DNA of 55,844 bases, from positions 1-55,844 of the forward strand of contig CAMYMR010000006.1 in the NCBI GenBank assembly GCA_947259285.1, in the 5' to 3' direction. Positions 31,407 through 42,265 of this stretch are shown piece after piece. The notes below the pieces were generated by a model. The model was not told where the DNA came from, did no database searches, and saw only the letters and a list, made by a program, of their open reading frames with translations. This DNA is from an uncultured Woeseiaceae bacterium. Its GTDB lineage: Bacteria > Pseudomonadota > Gammaproteobacteria > Steroidobacterales > Woeseiaceae. Position 1 is the first letter of the stretch. Each line of letters starts with the position of its first letter. The translations under genes and the position numbers were made by a program.

Positions 31407-34400
31407 ATGGATCGCAAAGAGAGAATAGCGCAGCTCCAGCGTTCGCTGGACGAACGAATCCTTCTGCTGGACGGCGCCATGGGTACGATGATCCAGGGCT
31501 TCGGTCTTGGCGAAGACGACTATCGTGGCGAACGTTTTGCCGACTTCGATCATGACCTCAAGGGCAATAACGATCTGCTGTCGCTGACGCGACCCGAAGT
31601 CATACGTGATATTCACTCGCAGTTTCTCGAAGCCGGCGCGGACATCATCGAGACCAACACCTTCAATTCCAACGCACCGTCGATGGCCGACTACGGAATG
31701 GAGTCGCTGGTTGCCGAGCTGAATAGCGCTTCAGCGAGAATCGCGCGCGAGCTGGCCGACGCTTACGCAACGAAGACCGGGGTTCCGCGTTTCGTCGCGG
31801 GCGTGCTGGGCCCGACCAACCGCACGGCGTCGATCTCACCGGACGTCAATGATCCGGGCTTTCGCAACATAAAGTTCGACGACCTGGCCGATACCTACGA
31901 GACTGCGGCGCGCGCCCTCATCGAGGGCGGCGTCGATTTTCTGATGATCGAAACGATCTTCGACACGCTGAATGCCAAGGCCGCGATCGTCGCGCTCAAA
32001 CGCAGCTTCCGCGCGACCGGCGTCGAACTGCCCGTCATGGTTTCAGGAACGATTACCGACGCCTCCGGACGTACCTTGTCCGGCCAGACGACCGAGGCGT
32101 TCTGGAATTCGGTTCGTCACGCGAATCCGTTCATGATTGGCCTCAATTGTGCCCTCGGTGCGAGTGAGCTGCGCCCGTATGTCGCGGAGCTCGCAAGGGT
32201 TGCCGATACGCGGGTCAGTGCCCATCCAAATGCCGGGCTTCCGAACGAGTTTGGTGAGTACGATGAATCGCCGGAAGCGATGGCCGCAGTGATTGGGGAG
32301 TTTGCGAACAGCGGTCTGGTTAACCTGGTCGGCGGATGTTGCGGCACCCGACCGGACCACATTCGGGCCCTCGCTGAGGTCGTGCGCGGCCGCTCGCCGC
32401 GCAGCGTGCCGACGGTGCCAGTGAAGTGCCGCCTGTCGGGTCTCGAGCCCTTCAATATCGGTCCCGGCGATCTGTTCGTCAACGTCGGCGAACGCTGCAA
32501 CGTCACCGGGTCAGCGATTTTTAGGCGCCTGATCGAGGCCGACGACTACACGGCTGCCGTTGCGGTCGCGCGCCAGCAGGTCGACAACGGCGCACAGATC
32601 ATCGACGTCAACATGGACGAAGGCATGCTCGACTCTGAAAAGGCGATGGTGACCTTCCTGAATCTGATCGCGTCGGAACCCGATGTTTCGCGCCTGCCAA
32701 TCATGATCGACTCGTCGAAGTGGACGGTGATCGAGGCGGGTCTGAAGTGTGTGCAGGGCAAGGCGGTCGTCAATTCGATCAGCCTGAAAGAAGGAGAGGA
32801 GGCTTTCATACGCCAGGCCGAGCTTTGCCGCGACTACGGCGCAGCCGTCATCATCATGGCCTTCGACGAGCAGGGCCAGGCAGACACGATCGAGCGCAAG
32901 GTCGGAATTTGCCAACGCTCTTACCAGGTTCTCGTCGAGCAGGTCGGATTCGATCCGGCAGATATTATCTTCGACCCGAATATATTTGCCGTCGCTACCG
33001 GCATCGAGGAGCACTCGAGCTATGGCCTCGACTTCATCGAGGCCACTCGCCAGATCAAGGCGACGCTACCGCATGCATTGGTCAGTGGCGGCGTCAGCAA
33101 CGTGTCGTTTTCGTTCCGCGGCAATAACATCGTGCGCGAGGCGATCCACTCGGTGTTCCTTTATCACGCGATTCGCGCGGGCATGGACATGGGCATCGTC
33201 AACGCGGGGCAGCTTGCGATCTATGATGATCTTCCCAAGGACCTGCGTGATGCCGTCGAGGACGTTGTTCTCAACCGCGATCCGGAATCCACCGAGAAGC
33301 TGCTGGCGGCCGCCGAAAACTACAAAGGTCAGGCGAGCGGAACCGTTGCGAAAGGCCAGGATCTTTCCTGGCGAGAGCACCCCGTTCAAAAACGGCTTGA
33401 GCATGCGCTGGTGAATGGTATCGATGAATTTATCATCGACGACACAGAAGAAGCGCGGATTGCTAGCGATCGACCTCTCGACGTTATCGAAGGCCCGCTG
33501 ATGGCGGGCATGAACGTCGTTGGCGATCTGTTTGGTGAAGGCAAGATGTTCTTGCCGCAGGTGGTGAAATCGGCGCGGGTGATGAAAAAGGCGGTCGGGC
33601 ACCTGGTGCCGTTCATCGAGCAGGAGAAAGGCGGTGAGATGAGTTCCAACGGCAAGATCGTTCTTGCGACCGTGAAAGGTGATGTGCACGACATCGGCAA
33701 GAATATTGTCGGCGTGGTTCTGCAATGCAACAACTTCGAGGTTGTCGATCTCGGCGTCATGGTTTCCTGCGACAAAATTCTGGAGGCCGCCAGGCGCGAG
33801 AACGCCAACATCATCGGCCTGTCCGGGCTCATCACGCCGTCGCTGGACGAGATGGTGCATGTGGCGAGTGAGATGCAGCGGCTGGGCTACGAGCTTCCGT
33901 TACTCATTGGCGGTGCTACGACATCGCCGGCGCATACGGCTGTGAAGATCGAGCCGCGTTACGAGGGCCCGGTCATTTATGTCAAGGACGCGTCGCGGTC
34001 GGTTGGCGTGGCTCAGGCTCTGGTCGAACCCGAAACCTGTCATGCGCTGGTCGAGAAGACGCGCCAGGACAATGCGCGCCGGCGGAATGAGCACTCGAAC
34101 AAGAAGCGCCTTGCGCCTCAGCTGTCGCTCAACCAGGCGCGCGAGAGGAAACACGAGTGCGACTGGAGCGTTTATACACCGCCACAGCCGGCGTTCCTGG
34201 GCACGCGCGTGTTCGACGACATCGATCTCGCGACGCTGCGGGATTTCATCGACTGGATGCCGTTTTTCAATGCCTGGGAATTCCACGGCAAGTATCCGCA
34301 AATACTGAACGACGAGATTGTGGGCGAGGCGGCGAGCTCACTTTTCAATGATGCCGCGGCGATGCTCGACCGGATCATTGACGAACGCTGGCTGCAGGCG

Positions 34401-35120
34401 CGCGCCGTCGTCGGCTTCTATCCTGCGAACTCCGAAGACCATGACGATGTGCTCGTATATTCGGACGAAGAACGCGACGCCGTTACAAAGCGATTGGTTC
34501 ATCTTCGGCAACAGCGCGCAAAATCCGAAGGCCATGCACAATCTTGTCTTGCCGACTTCATTGCGCCGTCGGGATCCGGGCTCGCCGACTATATCGGCGC
34601 CTTTGCCGTAACGGCTGGTATCGGGATCGATGCACACGTCGAACGATTCGAGAAAGCGCACGACGACTACAGCGCGATCATTCTCAAGGCACTGGCTGAC
34701 CGTCTGGCCGAGGCGCTGGCCGAGTATATGCACCAGCGCACCCGCCGTGAGTTCTGGCCCTACGCCGCCGGTGAGCAGCTCAGCAACGAAGACCTGATCG
34801 CAGAAAAATACCGTGGCATACGGCCCGCCCCGGGCTACCCCGCGTGTCCGGATCACACCGAGAAGGCCAAGCTATGGCAGCTCCTGGATGTCGAAGCGAG
34901 CATAGGCTTGAGGTTGACCGAGTCTTACGCGATGTATCCGACGGCGGCCGTCAGCGGGTTCTATTTCGCGCACCCCGATGCGCGCTACTTCGCGGTCGGC
35001 AAGATCGGTCGCGATCAGCTCGAGTCCTACGCGAAACGGCAGGGCATCAGCGTTGCAGAAGCCGAGAAGTGGTTGGCGCCAAATCTGGGCTACGACCCCG
35101 GTGCGGCCAACGCGGCCTGA
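31407..35120 (+). CDS. metH: Cobalamin-dependent methionine synthase
   Basis: Transfers a methyl group from 5-methyl-tetrahydrofolate to homocysteine through methylcobalamin. The ATG at 31407 has AGGA upstream and gives 1237 residues, the full modular enzyme. The homocysteine-binding zinc barrel (about 1-345) ends with the zinc ligands in [12 protein letters not shown]. The pterin-binding domain (about 355-640) follows, opening [11 protein letters not shown]. The cap and B12-binding domain comes next, with the cobalt-ligating His761 in DVHDIGKN. The reactivation domain (about 900-1237) has [15 protein letters not shown] for SAM binding. No truncation seen. A flavodoxin/reductase partner is not encoded nearby. 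Confidence 0.98.
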   Translation: MDRKERIAQLQRSLDERILLLDGAMGTMIQGFGLGEDDYRGERFADFDHDLKGNNDLLSLTRPEVIRDIHSQFLEAGADIIETNTFNSNAPSMADYGMESLVAELNSASARIARELADAYATKTGVPRFVAGVLGPTNRTASISPDVNDPGFRNIKFDDLADTYETAARALIEGGVDFLMIETIFDTLNAKAAIVALKRSFRATGVELPVMVSGTITDASGRTLSGQTTEAFWNSVRHANPFMIGLNCALGASELRPYVAELARVADTRVSAHPNAGLPNEFGEYDESPEAMAAVIGEFANSGLVNLVGGCCGTRPDHIRALAEVVRGRSPRSVPTVPVKCRLSGLEPFNIGPGDLFVNVGERCNVTGSAIFRRLIEADDYTAAVAVARQQVDNGAQIIDVNMDEGMLDSEKAMVTFLNLIASEPDVSRLPIMIDSSKWTVIEAGLKCVQGKAVVNSISLKEGEEAFIRQAELCRDYGAAVIIMAFDEQGQADTIERKVGICQRSYQVLVEQVGFDPADIIFDPNIFAVATGIEEHSSYGLDFIEATRQIKATLPHALVSGGVSNVSFSFRGNNIVREAIHSVFLYHAIRAGMDMGIVNAGQLAIYDDLPKDLRDAVEDVVLNRDPESTEKLLAAAENYKGQASGTVAKGQDLSWREHPVQKRLEHALVNGIDEFIIDDTEEARIASDRPLDVIEGPLMAGMNVVGDLFGEGKMFLPQVVKSARVMKKAVGHLVPFIEQEKGGEMSSNGKIVLATVKGDVHDIGKNIVGVVLQCNNFEVVDLGVMVSCDKILEAARRENANIIGLSGLITPSLDEMVHVASEMQRLGYELPLLIGGATTSPAHTAVKIEPRYEGPVIYVKDASRSVGVAQALVEPETCHALVEKTRQDNARRRNEHSNKKRLAPQLSLNQARERKHECDWSVYTPPQPAFLGTRVFDDIDLATLRDFIDWMPFFNAWEFHGKYPQILNDEIVGEAASSLFNDAAAMLDRIIDERWLQARAVVGFYPANSEDHDDVLVYSDEERDAVTKRLVHLRQQRAKSEGHAQSCLADFIAPSGSGLADYIGAFAVTAGIGIDAHVERFEKAHDDYSAIILKALADRLAEALAEYMHQRTRREFWPYAAGEQLSNEDLIAEKYRGIRPAPGYPACPDHTEKAKLWQLLDVEASIGLRLTESYAMYPTAAVSGFYFAHPDARYFAVGKIGRDQLESYAKRQGISVAEAEKWLAPNLGYDPGAANAA

Positions 35121-35132
35121 ATGGCGCTAACC

Positions 35133-35182
35133 GGGGTCGAACCGAGGTTTTCGCCGAAACTGCGGTTCGACCCTAATTTTTT
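35133..35182 (+). terminator. GTCGAACC-type inverted repeat with T-run after metH
   Basis: GGGTCGAACCG (35134-35144) pairs perfectly with CGGTTCGACCC (35163-35173), followed by TAA and a run of T. It can terminate metH. It is the same repeat family as the element at 43433-43483, in the opposite orientation. The TAG stop of the convergent gene at 35173 overlaps its right arm. Confidence 0.7.
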
Positions 35183-35523
35183 TCTGTGTCTGAGGGGCGT
35201 CGCGGGCGATTGGCGTGCGCGACCGGATAAGCGTCCGCGACGTAGGCCGGTCCCTTCATGATCACGACAACGATACAGCCGATGGCGACGGTGAAAACGG
35301 CAGTCCAGACTGTAATCGTGGCCGCAATCGAGAATATATCGACGTTCAGAATCGCCTTGGCCGGATCGATGTCTTCCGCGGGCGGCAGCAGGCGCGCGAT
35401 GACCGATAAACTGGCTGGAATCAGCGTTCCTATGAGCAACGCTTTCGGCAGCCGCCGCAATATCGCCTGTTCGAGACCAGGCGGTTCACAGCGGTCATGC
35501 AGTCGCTTGAGGAATTTGCTCAT
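35173..35523 (-). CDS. Small hypothetical inner-membrane protein
   Basis: A 116-residue protein with two probable membrane helices, about 26-45 (KALLIGTLIPASLSVIARLL) and about 67-90 (AATITVWTAVFTVAIGCIVVVIM). These are separated by an acidic loop (PPAEDIDPAKAILNVD). The second helix is followed by KGPAYVADAYPV, which looks conserved in small membrane proteins of this kind. The N-terminus (SKFLKRLHDRCEPPGLEQAILRR) is basic and cytoplasmic if the positive-inside rule holds. No function can be named. It stands alone between metH (convergent) and an S9 peptidase gene on the same strand. Confidence 0.7.
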   Translation of the reverse strand: MSKFLKRLHDRCEPPGLEQAILRRLPKALLIGTLIPASLSVIARLLPPAEDIDPAKAILNVDIFSIAATITVWTAVFTVAIGCIVVVIMKGPAYVADAYPVAHANRPRRPSDTEKN

Positions 35524-35596
35524 GCCTTCAAGGTTACCATCGAGTTGTCGGCACGTTAACCGTAATTGAGAACGCCCAACGCCAGGTCACTCTGCG

Positions 35597-37645
35597 CTAA
35601 TCAAGGTGCTGGTGCAGCCAGTCGTTGACTTCCTTATGCCACTGCACGGAATTGTGCGGCTTCAGTACCCAGTGATTCTCGTCCGGAAAGTACAGGAACT
35701 TGCTGGCGATACCACGGCGCTGCAGGGCGGTGAACGTCGCGATTCCCTGCGTAACCGGAACCCGGTAATCGAGCTCGCCATGGATTACCAGCATTGGCGT
35801 TCGCCAGCGATCAACGTAGCTTGCAGGATTGAATTTCTCGTGGTTGTCCGGGTTCGCATAGTAAGGACCGCCGTTCTCCCATTCGGGAAACCACAGTTCT
35901 TCGGTGGTGTAATACATCATGCGATGGTCAAACAGCCCGTCATGATTGACCAGGCAGTCAAAACGATCCGGCCAGTTTCCGGCGATCCAGTTGACCATGA
36001 ATCCGCCGTATGACGCGCCCAGAGCACAGGTCTTGTCCCCGTCGAGAAAATCGTATTTTTCGAGCGCAGCCTTCAGGCCCAGCTTCAGATCCTCGAGCGG
36101 TTTGCCTCCCCAGTCGCCGGAAATGCTGTCGGTGAAATCCTGTCCGTACCCGGTTGAACCATGGAAATCGATGAATACCGCCGCGAATCCTTGTCCCGCA
36201 TAGGTCTGCGGGTTCCAGCGATAGTGGAAACTATTGCCGAAGCTGCCCTGCGGCCCGCCGTGAATGAGGAAGGCAACCGGGTATTTCCGGCCCTTCTTGA
36301 AGCCGGTCGGCTTGACGACGTAACCGAACACGGTGTCATCGGCAGCGCCGGTGAACGAAAACTGCTCGTAATCGCCCATCTCGATATCTTTTAGCTGTGG
36401 TGCCGAAAAACGGGTCAGCTGACGGGCCTTAGTCTCGCCGTCCGCGATCGCGTAGATCTCGCTCGGCGACTTCAGGTCGTTCTTTGCGAACACGACCCCA
36501 TTGCGCCCGGTGTCGATCGCGCTGACGCTGCCACGGTGCACCATTTTCACCGCTTCGCCAGCGCTAACGTCGATGCGCCACAAGGTCTTGTTGCCGACGT
36601 CCTGCGCGTTTGCATACAGCGCCGATCCATCCGTCGAAAAATGGATGGACGACGGTGAGCGGTCCCAATCCGCGGCAAGTTCACGGACCTTCCCCGATTC
36701 AAGATCCCGAATCATGATGCGAAAACGGTCCGCCTCGAAGCCGGCGCGTCGCATCGCAAGATACGCGAGACTCTTGCCGTCGGGACTGACCACGGGCGCG
36801 GTATCCCAGGCAGGATTGGAGGCGGTAAGGTTTACTGCCGGGCCGTCACCGTTCATCGGCGCTGAGTAAATGTCGAAATTGGTGGACGTTGGTTCGACCG
36901 CATCGCGAATCCTTGCCGCGAAATACACGGTAGAGCCGTCGGCTGATACGGCATATTCTTCATTGCCGCCCCAAACGCGAGAAGGCACGTCGGCGTCTAC
37001 ATCCTTGCTCAGCAGCAGCGGCTCGGTATCTGCCGCGACGCCGTCTTCCAGGGATACAGCGAACAGGCGCGAGCGCTTTTCGCTCAGCCAGTGATCCCAA
37101 TGTCGCATGAACAGGTGATCGTAGACGCTCCCTGTCGTCGCTGTTTCCGCCGCCGCCTTGTCGCGTGCGGCGATGCATGCGATGTCTTCGCAATCGAGGT
37201 AGGCCTGCAACGAGATGACCAGTCCGTCGCCCTTTGGCGTAATACGAAACGTGCCGACATCGACCGGCAGCCTCGTGACCTGGATCGCTTCGCCGCCATC
37301 GAGCGCAATGCGCCAAACTTGCGATGAACCGTTGCGTGAGGACAGGAAGTAGATGTGCTTGCCGTCGGGCGACCAGGCCGGGTCCGTATCGTTGGCCTCG
37401 TGGCTGGTCAGTTGACGCGTATCTTTCCCGTCGATACCGGTTAGCCAAAGATCGAATCGGCCTTTGTTAGCCTGCATGTCCGTGGTCCGCAGCGTATAGA
37501 CTACCTGCTTACCGTCCGGCGAAACGCCTGGCGCGCCGACGCGCTGCAAGCGCACCAGGTGTTCAGCCGAGAATGGCGCTGCTTCCGCGAGCGGGCCGGC
37601 GAGAGCGGCGAGCGATAGCAGCGATACGACAAGATTACGATTCAT
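35597..37645 (-). CDS. S9 family prolyl oligopeptidase-like serine peptidase
   Basis: A 682-residue exported peptidase. A signal peptide (about 1-23, ending AEA-APF) is followed by an N-terminal WD40/TolB-like beta-propeller (about 30-400) built of repeats such as GVSPDGKQVVYT, DPAWSPDGKHIYF and APVVSPDGKSLAYL. The C-terminal alpha/beta-hydrolase domain has the nucleophile in GASYGGFMVNW (Ser about 545), the acid in HGELDYRVPV and the histidine in DENHWVLKP. Closest in layout to acylaminoacyl peptidase or dipeptidyl peptidase types. A periplasmic or secreted role in peptide degradation is likely; exact specificity cannot be read. Confidence 0.94.
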   Translation of the reverse strand: MNRNLVVSLLSLAALAGPLAEAAPFSAEHLVRLQRVGAPGVSPDGKQVVYTLRTTDMQANKGRFDLWLTGIDGKDTRQLTSHEANDTDPAWSPDGKHIYFLSSRNGSSQVWRIALDGGEAIQVTRLPVDVGTFRITPKGDGLVISLQAYLDCEDIACIAARDKAAAETATTGSVYDHLFMRHWDHWLSEKRSRLFAVSLEDGVAADTEPLLLSKDVDADVPSRVWGGNEEYAVSADGSTVYFAARIRDAVEPTSTNFDIYSAPMNGDGPAVNLTASNPAWDTAPVVSPDGKSLAYLAMRRAGFEADRFRIMIRDLESGKVRELAADWDRSPSSIHFSTDGSALYANAQDVGNKTLWRIDVSAGEAVKMVHRGSVSAIDTGRNGVVFAKNDLKSPSEIYAIADGETKARQLTRFSAPQLKDIEMGDYEQFSFTGAADDTVFGYVVKPTGFKKGRKYPVAFLIHGGPQGSFGNSFHYRWNPQTYAGQGFAAVFIDFHGSTGYGQDFTDSISGDWGGKPLEDLKLGLKAALEKYDFLDGDKTCALGASYGGFMVNWIAGNWPDRFDCLVNHDGLFDHRMMYYTTEELWFPEWENGGPYYANPDNHEKFNPASYVDRWRTPMLVIHGELDYRVPVTQGIATFTALQRRGIASKFLYFPDENHWVLKPHNSVQWHKEVNDWLHQHLD

Positions 37646-37749
37646 GGGATTCGCCCCGAGTCAGTTTCGGAAAGCATAGCCAGTTTGTCTCGCAATGTCC
37701 GCCAGGCATGGAAAGCCCCGGTTCTCGTCGGCTGCGGCGGGCGACGGCT

Positions 37750-38685
37750 CTATAGCGCTACGCTAAGGATCAGGGGAAGATGATCGGAACCGATGCGCGG
37801 GCCGGTTCTCGTCTCGACGACACCAATGTCATCCGATACGAGCGCATGATCGATTGCGATCATCGCAAACGGCATGAATGTGGACCACGTTGGCAGGATG
37901 CCGAAGCCCTGTCGCGAGTTCCGGAGCCCCGTGCTCGCCTCCAGAACGCGGTAAGGGCGGGTCCATACCGTGGTATTGAAGTCGCCAATCAGCATTACGG
38001 GATGTTCCACCTGCCTGGCGAGAGCAGCGACGCTCTCCAGGTGTTCATTACGAGCTTCGACGTTGGCCCGGCCAAGCGGGACCATCGGGTGCGTATTGAT
38101 GACCGTCAGCAGCTCACCGTTGACGGCCAACTTGGCGATTATCGTGGGAAAATTCAGAGGCGGGCTGTCGACATGAGTGACTGAGTCGAGCGGCAGGCGA
38201 GAGAACAGGCCGATGCCGAAGTTGTCTTCCCTGGGTTCCGTGTATGTATAGGGATAGTTGTCTTGCAGGGGGCGGGTTGCCTCGAGCCATTTGGGCGAGA
38301 GTTCCTGGAGAAAAATCAGATCCGGCTGCTCGGCTGCCACGAGTTCAAACAGGCGGTCGTAGTCGTCGTTGGTTGACAGAACATTGGCGTGCAGGAGCTT
38401 GATCCCCGCACTGTCATTCTGCTGATCGCCGCCGAAATACCAGGGCAAGACATAGCTTGCGTTGAAGACGGCCGTAACCAGCAGCAACGCGCCGAGGGTG
38501 AGATTCCGTGCTGCTGCGAAGAAGATAAACAGGATCAGCGAAATCGCCAGGTACTGCAGCCTGAAATGCGCAAAGAGTTCGACGTTGTAGTGCAGATGGT
38601 CGAAGCTCGTTACGAATGAAAACAGGACTGTGAGGAGCGCGGCCGCCTGCAGCAGGCCCACAATAGTTATGCGTTCTTGGAACAT
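37750..38685 (-). CDS. Membrane-anchored endonuclease/exonuclease/phosphatase family protein
   Basis: A 311-residue protein with two or three N-terminal membrane segments (about 8-27, 40-58, 63-82), then an EEP-fold catalytic domain on the far side of the membrane. Motifs are LLHANVLSTNDDYDRLF, DLIFLQELSPKW (metal-binding Glu), NTHPM, GDFNTTVW and the terminal SDHLPLILSV (Asp-His). Homologues are often annotated as extracellular nuclease/phosphatase; substrate is unknown. Its start overlaps the moeB-like gene by 19 bases, so the two are probably co-translated, though no functional link is evident. Ends in TAG. Confidence 0.9.
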   Translation of the reverse strand: MFQERITIVGLLQAAALLTVLFSFVTSFDHLHYNVELFAHFRLQYLAISLILFIFFAAARNLTLGALLLVTAVFNASYVLPWYFGGDQQNDSAGIKLLHANVLSTNDDYDRLFELVAAEQPDLIFLQELSPKWLEATRPLQDNYPYTYTEPREDNFGIGLFSRLPLDSVTHVDSPPLNFPTIIAKLAVNGELLTVINTHPMVPLGRANVEARNEHLESVAALARQVEHPVMLIGDFNTTVWTRPYRVLEASTGLRNSRQGFGILPTWSTFMPFAMIAIDHALVSDDIGVVETRTGPRIGSDHLPLILSVAL

Positions 38686-39413
38686 GCCGGGCAGTCGGTG
38701 CGTTTTCGAATCGCCAGGTGGCGAAACTCGGTTGCAGCCGCGTCGTAGAGGCGCAGGACCGGCGCCGCGGTATCGACCCCGGCGAGGAATTTCAGCGCCT
38801 CGGCTGCCATTATGGTCCCAATCACACCCGGCACCGGCGCGAGCACGCCATTGCCGGCGCAGTTGCCGAGCGACTCGTCGGCTTCAACGTAAAGACAGCG
38901 GTAGCAAGGAGATTCGGAGTAATCGGGCCCGAAGACAGCAAGCTGTCCTTCGAAACGAATCGCTGAGCCCGTGATCAGCCGACGGCCTGCCGCGACACAG
39001 GCGTCGTTAACCTGAAAGCGCGTGCTGAAATTATCGCAACCGTCGAGCACGACGTCGGCCTCGTTTACCGCGTCGGCCAGCGCGCTATCCGAGAGCCTGA
39101 ATGGAATGGAGACAACATCGACTTCAGGATTGACCTTTCTCAGCCTCGATGCGGCGACCTCGGCCTTGAGCTCGCCGATATGTCCGGGCCCGTACAACAC
39201 CTGCCGGCCGAGATTGGTTTCATCGACAGTATCGAAATCGCAGAGCATCAGGCGACCGATGCCGCTTGAGGCGAGATACGTGGCAGCGGGGCAGCCGATA
39301 CCACCAACACCGATGAGCAAGGCGGTGCCGCGGCCAATCTGCTGCTGGCCCTGCTCGCCGACTTGCGGCAGGGCAAGATGACGTGCGGCGCGGCTCAGCG
39401 TATCGGCGGACAT
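38667..39413 (-). CDS. moeB: HesA/MoeB/ThiF family adenylyltransferase
   Basis: E1-like enzyme that adenylates the C-terminal glycine of a ubiquitin-like sulfur carrier (MoaD or ThiS). The 248-residue protein has the nucleotide motif LIGVGGIGCPAATYLASSGIG, the arginine-containing DETNLGRQVLYG, DGCDNFSTRF, and zinc-binding cysteine pairs in CYRCLY and CPAC at the C-terminus. No rhodanese domain is attached. In pseudomonads moeB lies in hemA-prfA-prmC-moeB; the order prmC, cyclophilin, moeB here is a relic of that arrangement. ThiF cannot be excluded by sequence alone. Confidence 0.9.
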   Translation of the reverse strand: MSADTLSRAARHLALPQVGEQGQQQIGRGTALLIGVGGIGCPAATYLASSGIGRLMLCDFDTVDETNLGRQVLYGPGHIGELKAEVAASRLRKVNPEVDVVSIPFRLSDSALADAVNEADVVLDGCDNFSTRFQVNDACVAAGRRLITGSAIRFEGQLAVFGPDYSESPCYRCLYVEADESLGNCAGNGVLAPVPGVIGTIMAAEALKFLAGVDTAAPVLRLYDAAATEFRHLAIRKRTDCPACSKNA

Positions 39414-39441
39414 CAGGTCTCTGCCAGTGCCTGGCTAGGCC

Positions 39442-39927
39442 CTAGTCATCGACGATGACGTCGAGGATCGTGACTGCCTCCAGCGGAACGTCTGAATGAC
39501 CGCCGCGATTGCCGGTCGGTACGGCAGCAATTGCATCAACGACATCGAGACCTTCCGAGACTTTGCCAAAAACGGCGTAGCCGAAATCCCGACCGCCGTG
39601 GTTGAGGAAGTCGTTGTCGCGGAGATTGATGAAGAACTGCGACGTCGCGCTGTCGACCACGCTGGTGCGCGCCATCGCGAGGGTGCCGCGCAGATTCGAC
39701 TCACCGTTGTCGGCTTCGTTCTTGATCGGATCGCGCGTGGGTTTGCTGGACAGGTTTTCATCCATGCCACCGCCCTGGATCATGAAGTTTGGAATGACGC
39801 GATGAAAAATCGTGTCTGTAAAGTGTCCGTCTCTGGCGTACTGGCGGAAGTTCTCGCACGAAATCGGGGCCTTGTCGTCAAACAGTTCCACCGAGATGTC
39901 GCCGTGATTAGTCTTTATGGTGATCAT
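39442..39927 (-). CDS. ppiB: Cyclophilin-type peptidyl-prolyl cis-trans isomerase
   Basis: Cytoplasmic prolyl isomerase. Starting at ATG 39925-39927 ([18 protein letters not shown]) gives 161 residues, near the E. coli PpiB length. Active-site segments are [34 protein letters not shown] and the C-terminal [14 protein letters not shown]. No signal peptide, so a cytoplasmic PpiB rather than the periplasmic PpiA. It sits between prmC and the moeB-like gene with 28-base gaps on both sides. Ends in TAG. Confidence 0.95.
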   Translation of the reverse strand: MITIKTNHGDISVELFDDKAPISCENFRQYARDGHFTDTIFHRVIPNFMIQGGGMDENLSSKPTRDPIKNEADNGESNLRGTLAMARTSVVDSATSQFFINLRDNDFLNHGGRDFGYAVFGKVSEGLDVVDAIAAVPTGNRGGHSDVPLEAVTILDVIVDD

Positions 39928-39955
39928 GTTGTCTCGAAAAAATAAGTGAGCGCCG

Positions 39956-40810
39956 TTATTTACCACCCCTGCGTGCTGCTGTCACGCGAGGGTGACCCGA
40001 AAAATCCCTGTGATTCCGGATATCCGTCCAGCCGCTTGCTGCCAGTAGCGACGCGACGTCGTCGAGTTGCTCTGCCCCGTGTTCGAGCAACAGGATGCCG
40101 TCATCCGCGAGGATATCCGCGCATTCGACCGCGAGCGCCCGAATGGCATCCAGGCCGTCCTCACCGGAAGCCAGCGCTTCGAGTGGCTCGTGTCGCAGCC
40201 TGGCGAGGGCCTCGTCGTCGGCACGAACGTAGGGCGGATTTGCCACGACAACGTCGAACTTCCTGTCGCGCACCGGCTGCGTCCAGCTGCCCTCAAGGAA
40301 AGTGATATTGCCAAGGGAGAGCTGCCGCGCGTTTTCGCGCGCGATGGCGAGCGCTGCCCGGCTGTTGTCGACCGCGCATATCTCGCACAGCAATCGCTCA
40401 CCTGCGAGCGCGATGGCGATCGCGCCGCTGCCCGTGCCCAGATCCAGTATGCTCCACTCGGCCTTGCGGGGAATCTCTCGCAGCGCCAGTTCCACCAGCA
40501 GTTCGGTCTCCGGGCGAGGAATCAGCGTCGCCGGACTGACGAGGAGCTCGCGCGACCAGAATTCCCGGGTGCCCACGATGTAGGCCATCGGCTCGCCATG
40601 CAGCCTTCGCTGCAACAACGCATCGAAGCGATCGGATGCCGCATCGTCAAGGACGTCGTCGGGATGTGCGAACAGGTAGCTGCGCGGCATGTCGATGCTC
40701 AGGCCAAGCAGGATCTCGGCATCGAGCCTTGCCGAATCACTGACCTCGGCCAGTTTTGTTGCGGCTCTCCCGAGCACCGCGTCAATCCGTCGATTATGTT
40801 CCTGACACAT
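39956..40810 (-). CDS. prmC: Peptide chain release factor N5-glutamine methyltransferase
   Basis: Methylates the glutamine of the GGQ motif in release factors RF1 and RF2. The 284-residue protein has an N-terminal helical domain (about 1-80), [11 protein letters not shown], the SAM motif [14 protein letters not shown], and the catalytic NPPYVR motif. It usually follows prfA; here it is about 3.7 kb away, separated by cbs, cth and the FN3 gene. It is divergent from cbs with an 83-base gap. Confidence 0.97.
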   Translation of the reverse strand: MCQEHNRRIDAVLGRAATKLAEVSDSARLDAEILLGLSIDMPRSYLFAHPDDVLDDAASDRFDALLQRRLHGEPMAYIVGTREFWSRELLVSPATLIPRPETELLVELALREIPRKAEWSILDLGTGSGAIAIALAGERLLCEICAVDNSRAALAIARENARQLSLGNITFLEGSWTQPVRDRKFDVVVANPPYVRADDEALARLRHEPLEALASGEDGLDAIRALAVECADILADDGILLLEHGAEQLDDVASLLAASGWTDIRNHRDFSGHPRVTAARRGGK

Positions 40811-40893
40811 TGGATTTGATCAGAGTTTCCCTAGTGCTGGTCCGGTGCTATCGCGTACACTCGCGGCTGCTTTCCAATGTAACTGATGTCCCC

Positions 40894-42255
40894 ATGAACG
40901 TGTATTCCAATATTCTCGACATGGTGGGTAAGACGCCCATGCTCGAGGTCACGCGCATCGACACCGGGCCATGCCGCCTGTTTCTGAAGCTGGAGCTCAT
41001 GAATCCCGGCGGCTCGATCAAGGATCGCATTGGCATCTCGATGATCGGCGAGGCGGAGAAGCGCGGCGACATCAAGCCTGGCGACACGCTGGTCGAGGCG
41101 ACCGCCGGCAATACCGGGCTGGGCCTCGCGCTGGTTGCCGCACAAAGAGGCTATCACCTGATACTCGTGTTGCCCGACAAGATGAGCCAGGAAAAGATAT
41201 TCAATCTGCGCGCGATGGGTGCCGAAGTTGTCCTCACGCGGTCCGACGTCGGACGTGGCCATCCGGAGTATTACCAGGACCTCGGCAAGCGCATCGCGGC
41301 GGAGCAGGGCGCTTACTTTATCAATCAGTTCGGCAATCCCGACAATTCGCTGGCACACGAGCGGACGACGGCGCCGGAAATAATCGATCAGATGGGCGGT
41401 GATCTGGATGCAATCGTGCTTGGTGTCGGTTCGAGCGGCACGGTCAGCGGTATGGGCAAGTATCTCGAAGACAACGCGCTCGACGTCGATCTGATCGTGG
41501 CGGACCCCGTCGGCTCGGTCCTCACCGACTACATTAACAACGGCAGGCTGGGCGAGGGCGGGAGCTGGCTGGTCGAGGGCATTGGCGAAGACTTCATCCC
41601 CACGATCGCCGACTTCGGCAAAGTTGCGAAAGCGTATGCGATCTCGGACGCAGAGTCGTTTGCAGCCGCGCGCGAATTGCTGAGGAAAGAGGGTGTGCTC
41701 GCGGGCTCCTCCTCCGGAACGCTGCTATCTGCGGCGCTGAAATACTGTCGCGAGCAGACCGAGCCAAAAACCGTCGTCACCTTCGCGTGCGACACCGGCA
41801 ACAAGTACCTGTCCAAACTCTTCAATGATTTCTGGATGGAAGATCAGGGCTTTATCAAACGCAAGCAGTTCGGTGATCTGCGCGACCTGGTCGGGCGGCC
41901 GCACGGCGAGCGAGCGACCATTACGGTCGGGCCGAGCGATGTCCTGACGACGGCGCACAATCGCCTCCGCAATGCCGGGTTTTCGCAGCTGCCGGTCATG
42001 GACGAAGGCGATCTCGTTGGTGTCGTGACCGAAGATGCGATCATCCAGTTTGTGTACGGCAAACCCGAGCTCATGACCGCCAATGTCGCGGACGCGATGG
42101 AGTCCGCCTTTATCAAGCTCGATAAGAAAGAGAGCATGAACAACCTGGTCGCCATGCTCCGCGTACAGCCCTATGCGGCGGTCATGGACGGCGACGACTT
42201 CGTCGGTCTGATCACCCGATCCGACGTCCTTAATTACCTTCGTCGCGAGATGTGA
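40894..42255 (+). CDS. cbs: Cystathionine beta-synthase with CBS-domain pair
   Basis: Condenses homocysteine and serine to cystathionine, opening reverse transsulfuration toward cysteine. The ATG at 40894 begins the family N-terminus (NVYSNILDMVGKTPML); an open frame further upstream runs into the divergent prmC and is not used. Of 453 residues, about 1-320 form the PLP fold-type II domain with the Schiff-base lysine in PGGSIKDRIG (Lys43) and the PLP-phosphate loop SSSGTLL. Residues about 325-453 are two CBS domains, a likely regulatory module. It lacks the heme-binding N-terminus of mammalian CBS. Ten bases separate it from cth. Confidence 0.95.
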   Translation: MNVYSNILDMVGKTPMLEVTRIDTGPCRLFLKLELMNPGGSIKDRIGISMIGEAEKRGDIKPGDTLVEATAGNTGLGLALVAAQRGYHLILVLPDKMSQEKIFNLRAMGAEVVLTRSDVGRGHPEYYQDLGKRIAAEQGAYFINQFGNPDNSLAHERTTAPEIIDQMGGDLDAIVLGVGSSGTVSGMGKYLEDNALDVDLIVADPVGSVLTDYINNGRLGEGGSWLVEGIGEDFIPTIADFGKVAKAYAISDAESFAAARELLRKEGVLAGSSSGTLLSAALKYCREQTEPKTVVTFACDTGNKYLSKLFNDFWMEDQGFIKRKQFGDLRDLVGRPHGERATITVGPSDVLTTAHNRLRNAGFSQLPVMDEGDLVGVVTEDAIIQFVYGKPELMTANVADAMESAFIKLDKKESMNNLVAMLRVQPYAAVMDGDDFVGLITRSDVLNYLRREM

Positions 42256-42265
42256 GTATTTGCCC

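Noticed and set aside
33066-33860. Open frame of 264 codons antisense to metH
   Set aside because: metH is intact across this region with cobalamin-binding motifs; the antisense product has no recognisable domain.
40756-40893. N-terminal extension of cbs into prmC
   Set aside because: CBS family proteins begin at NVYSNILDMVG; the extension overlaps the divergent prmC start and is not conserved-looking.
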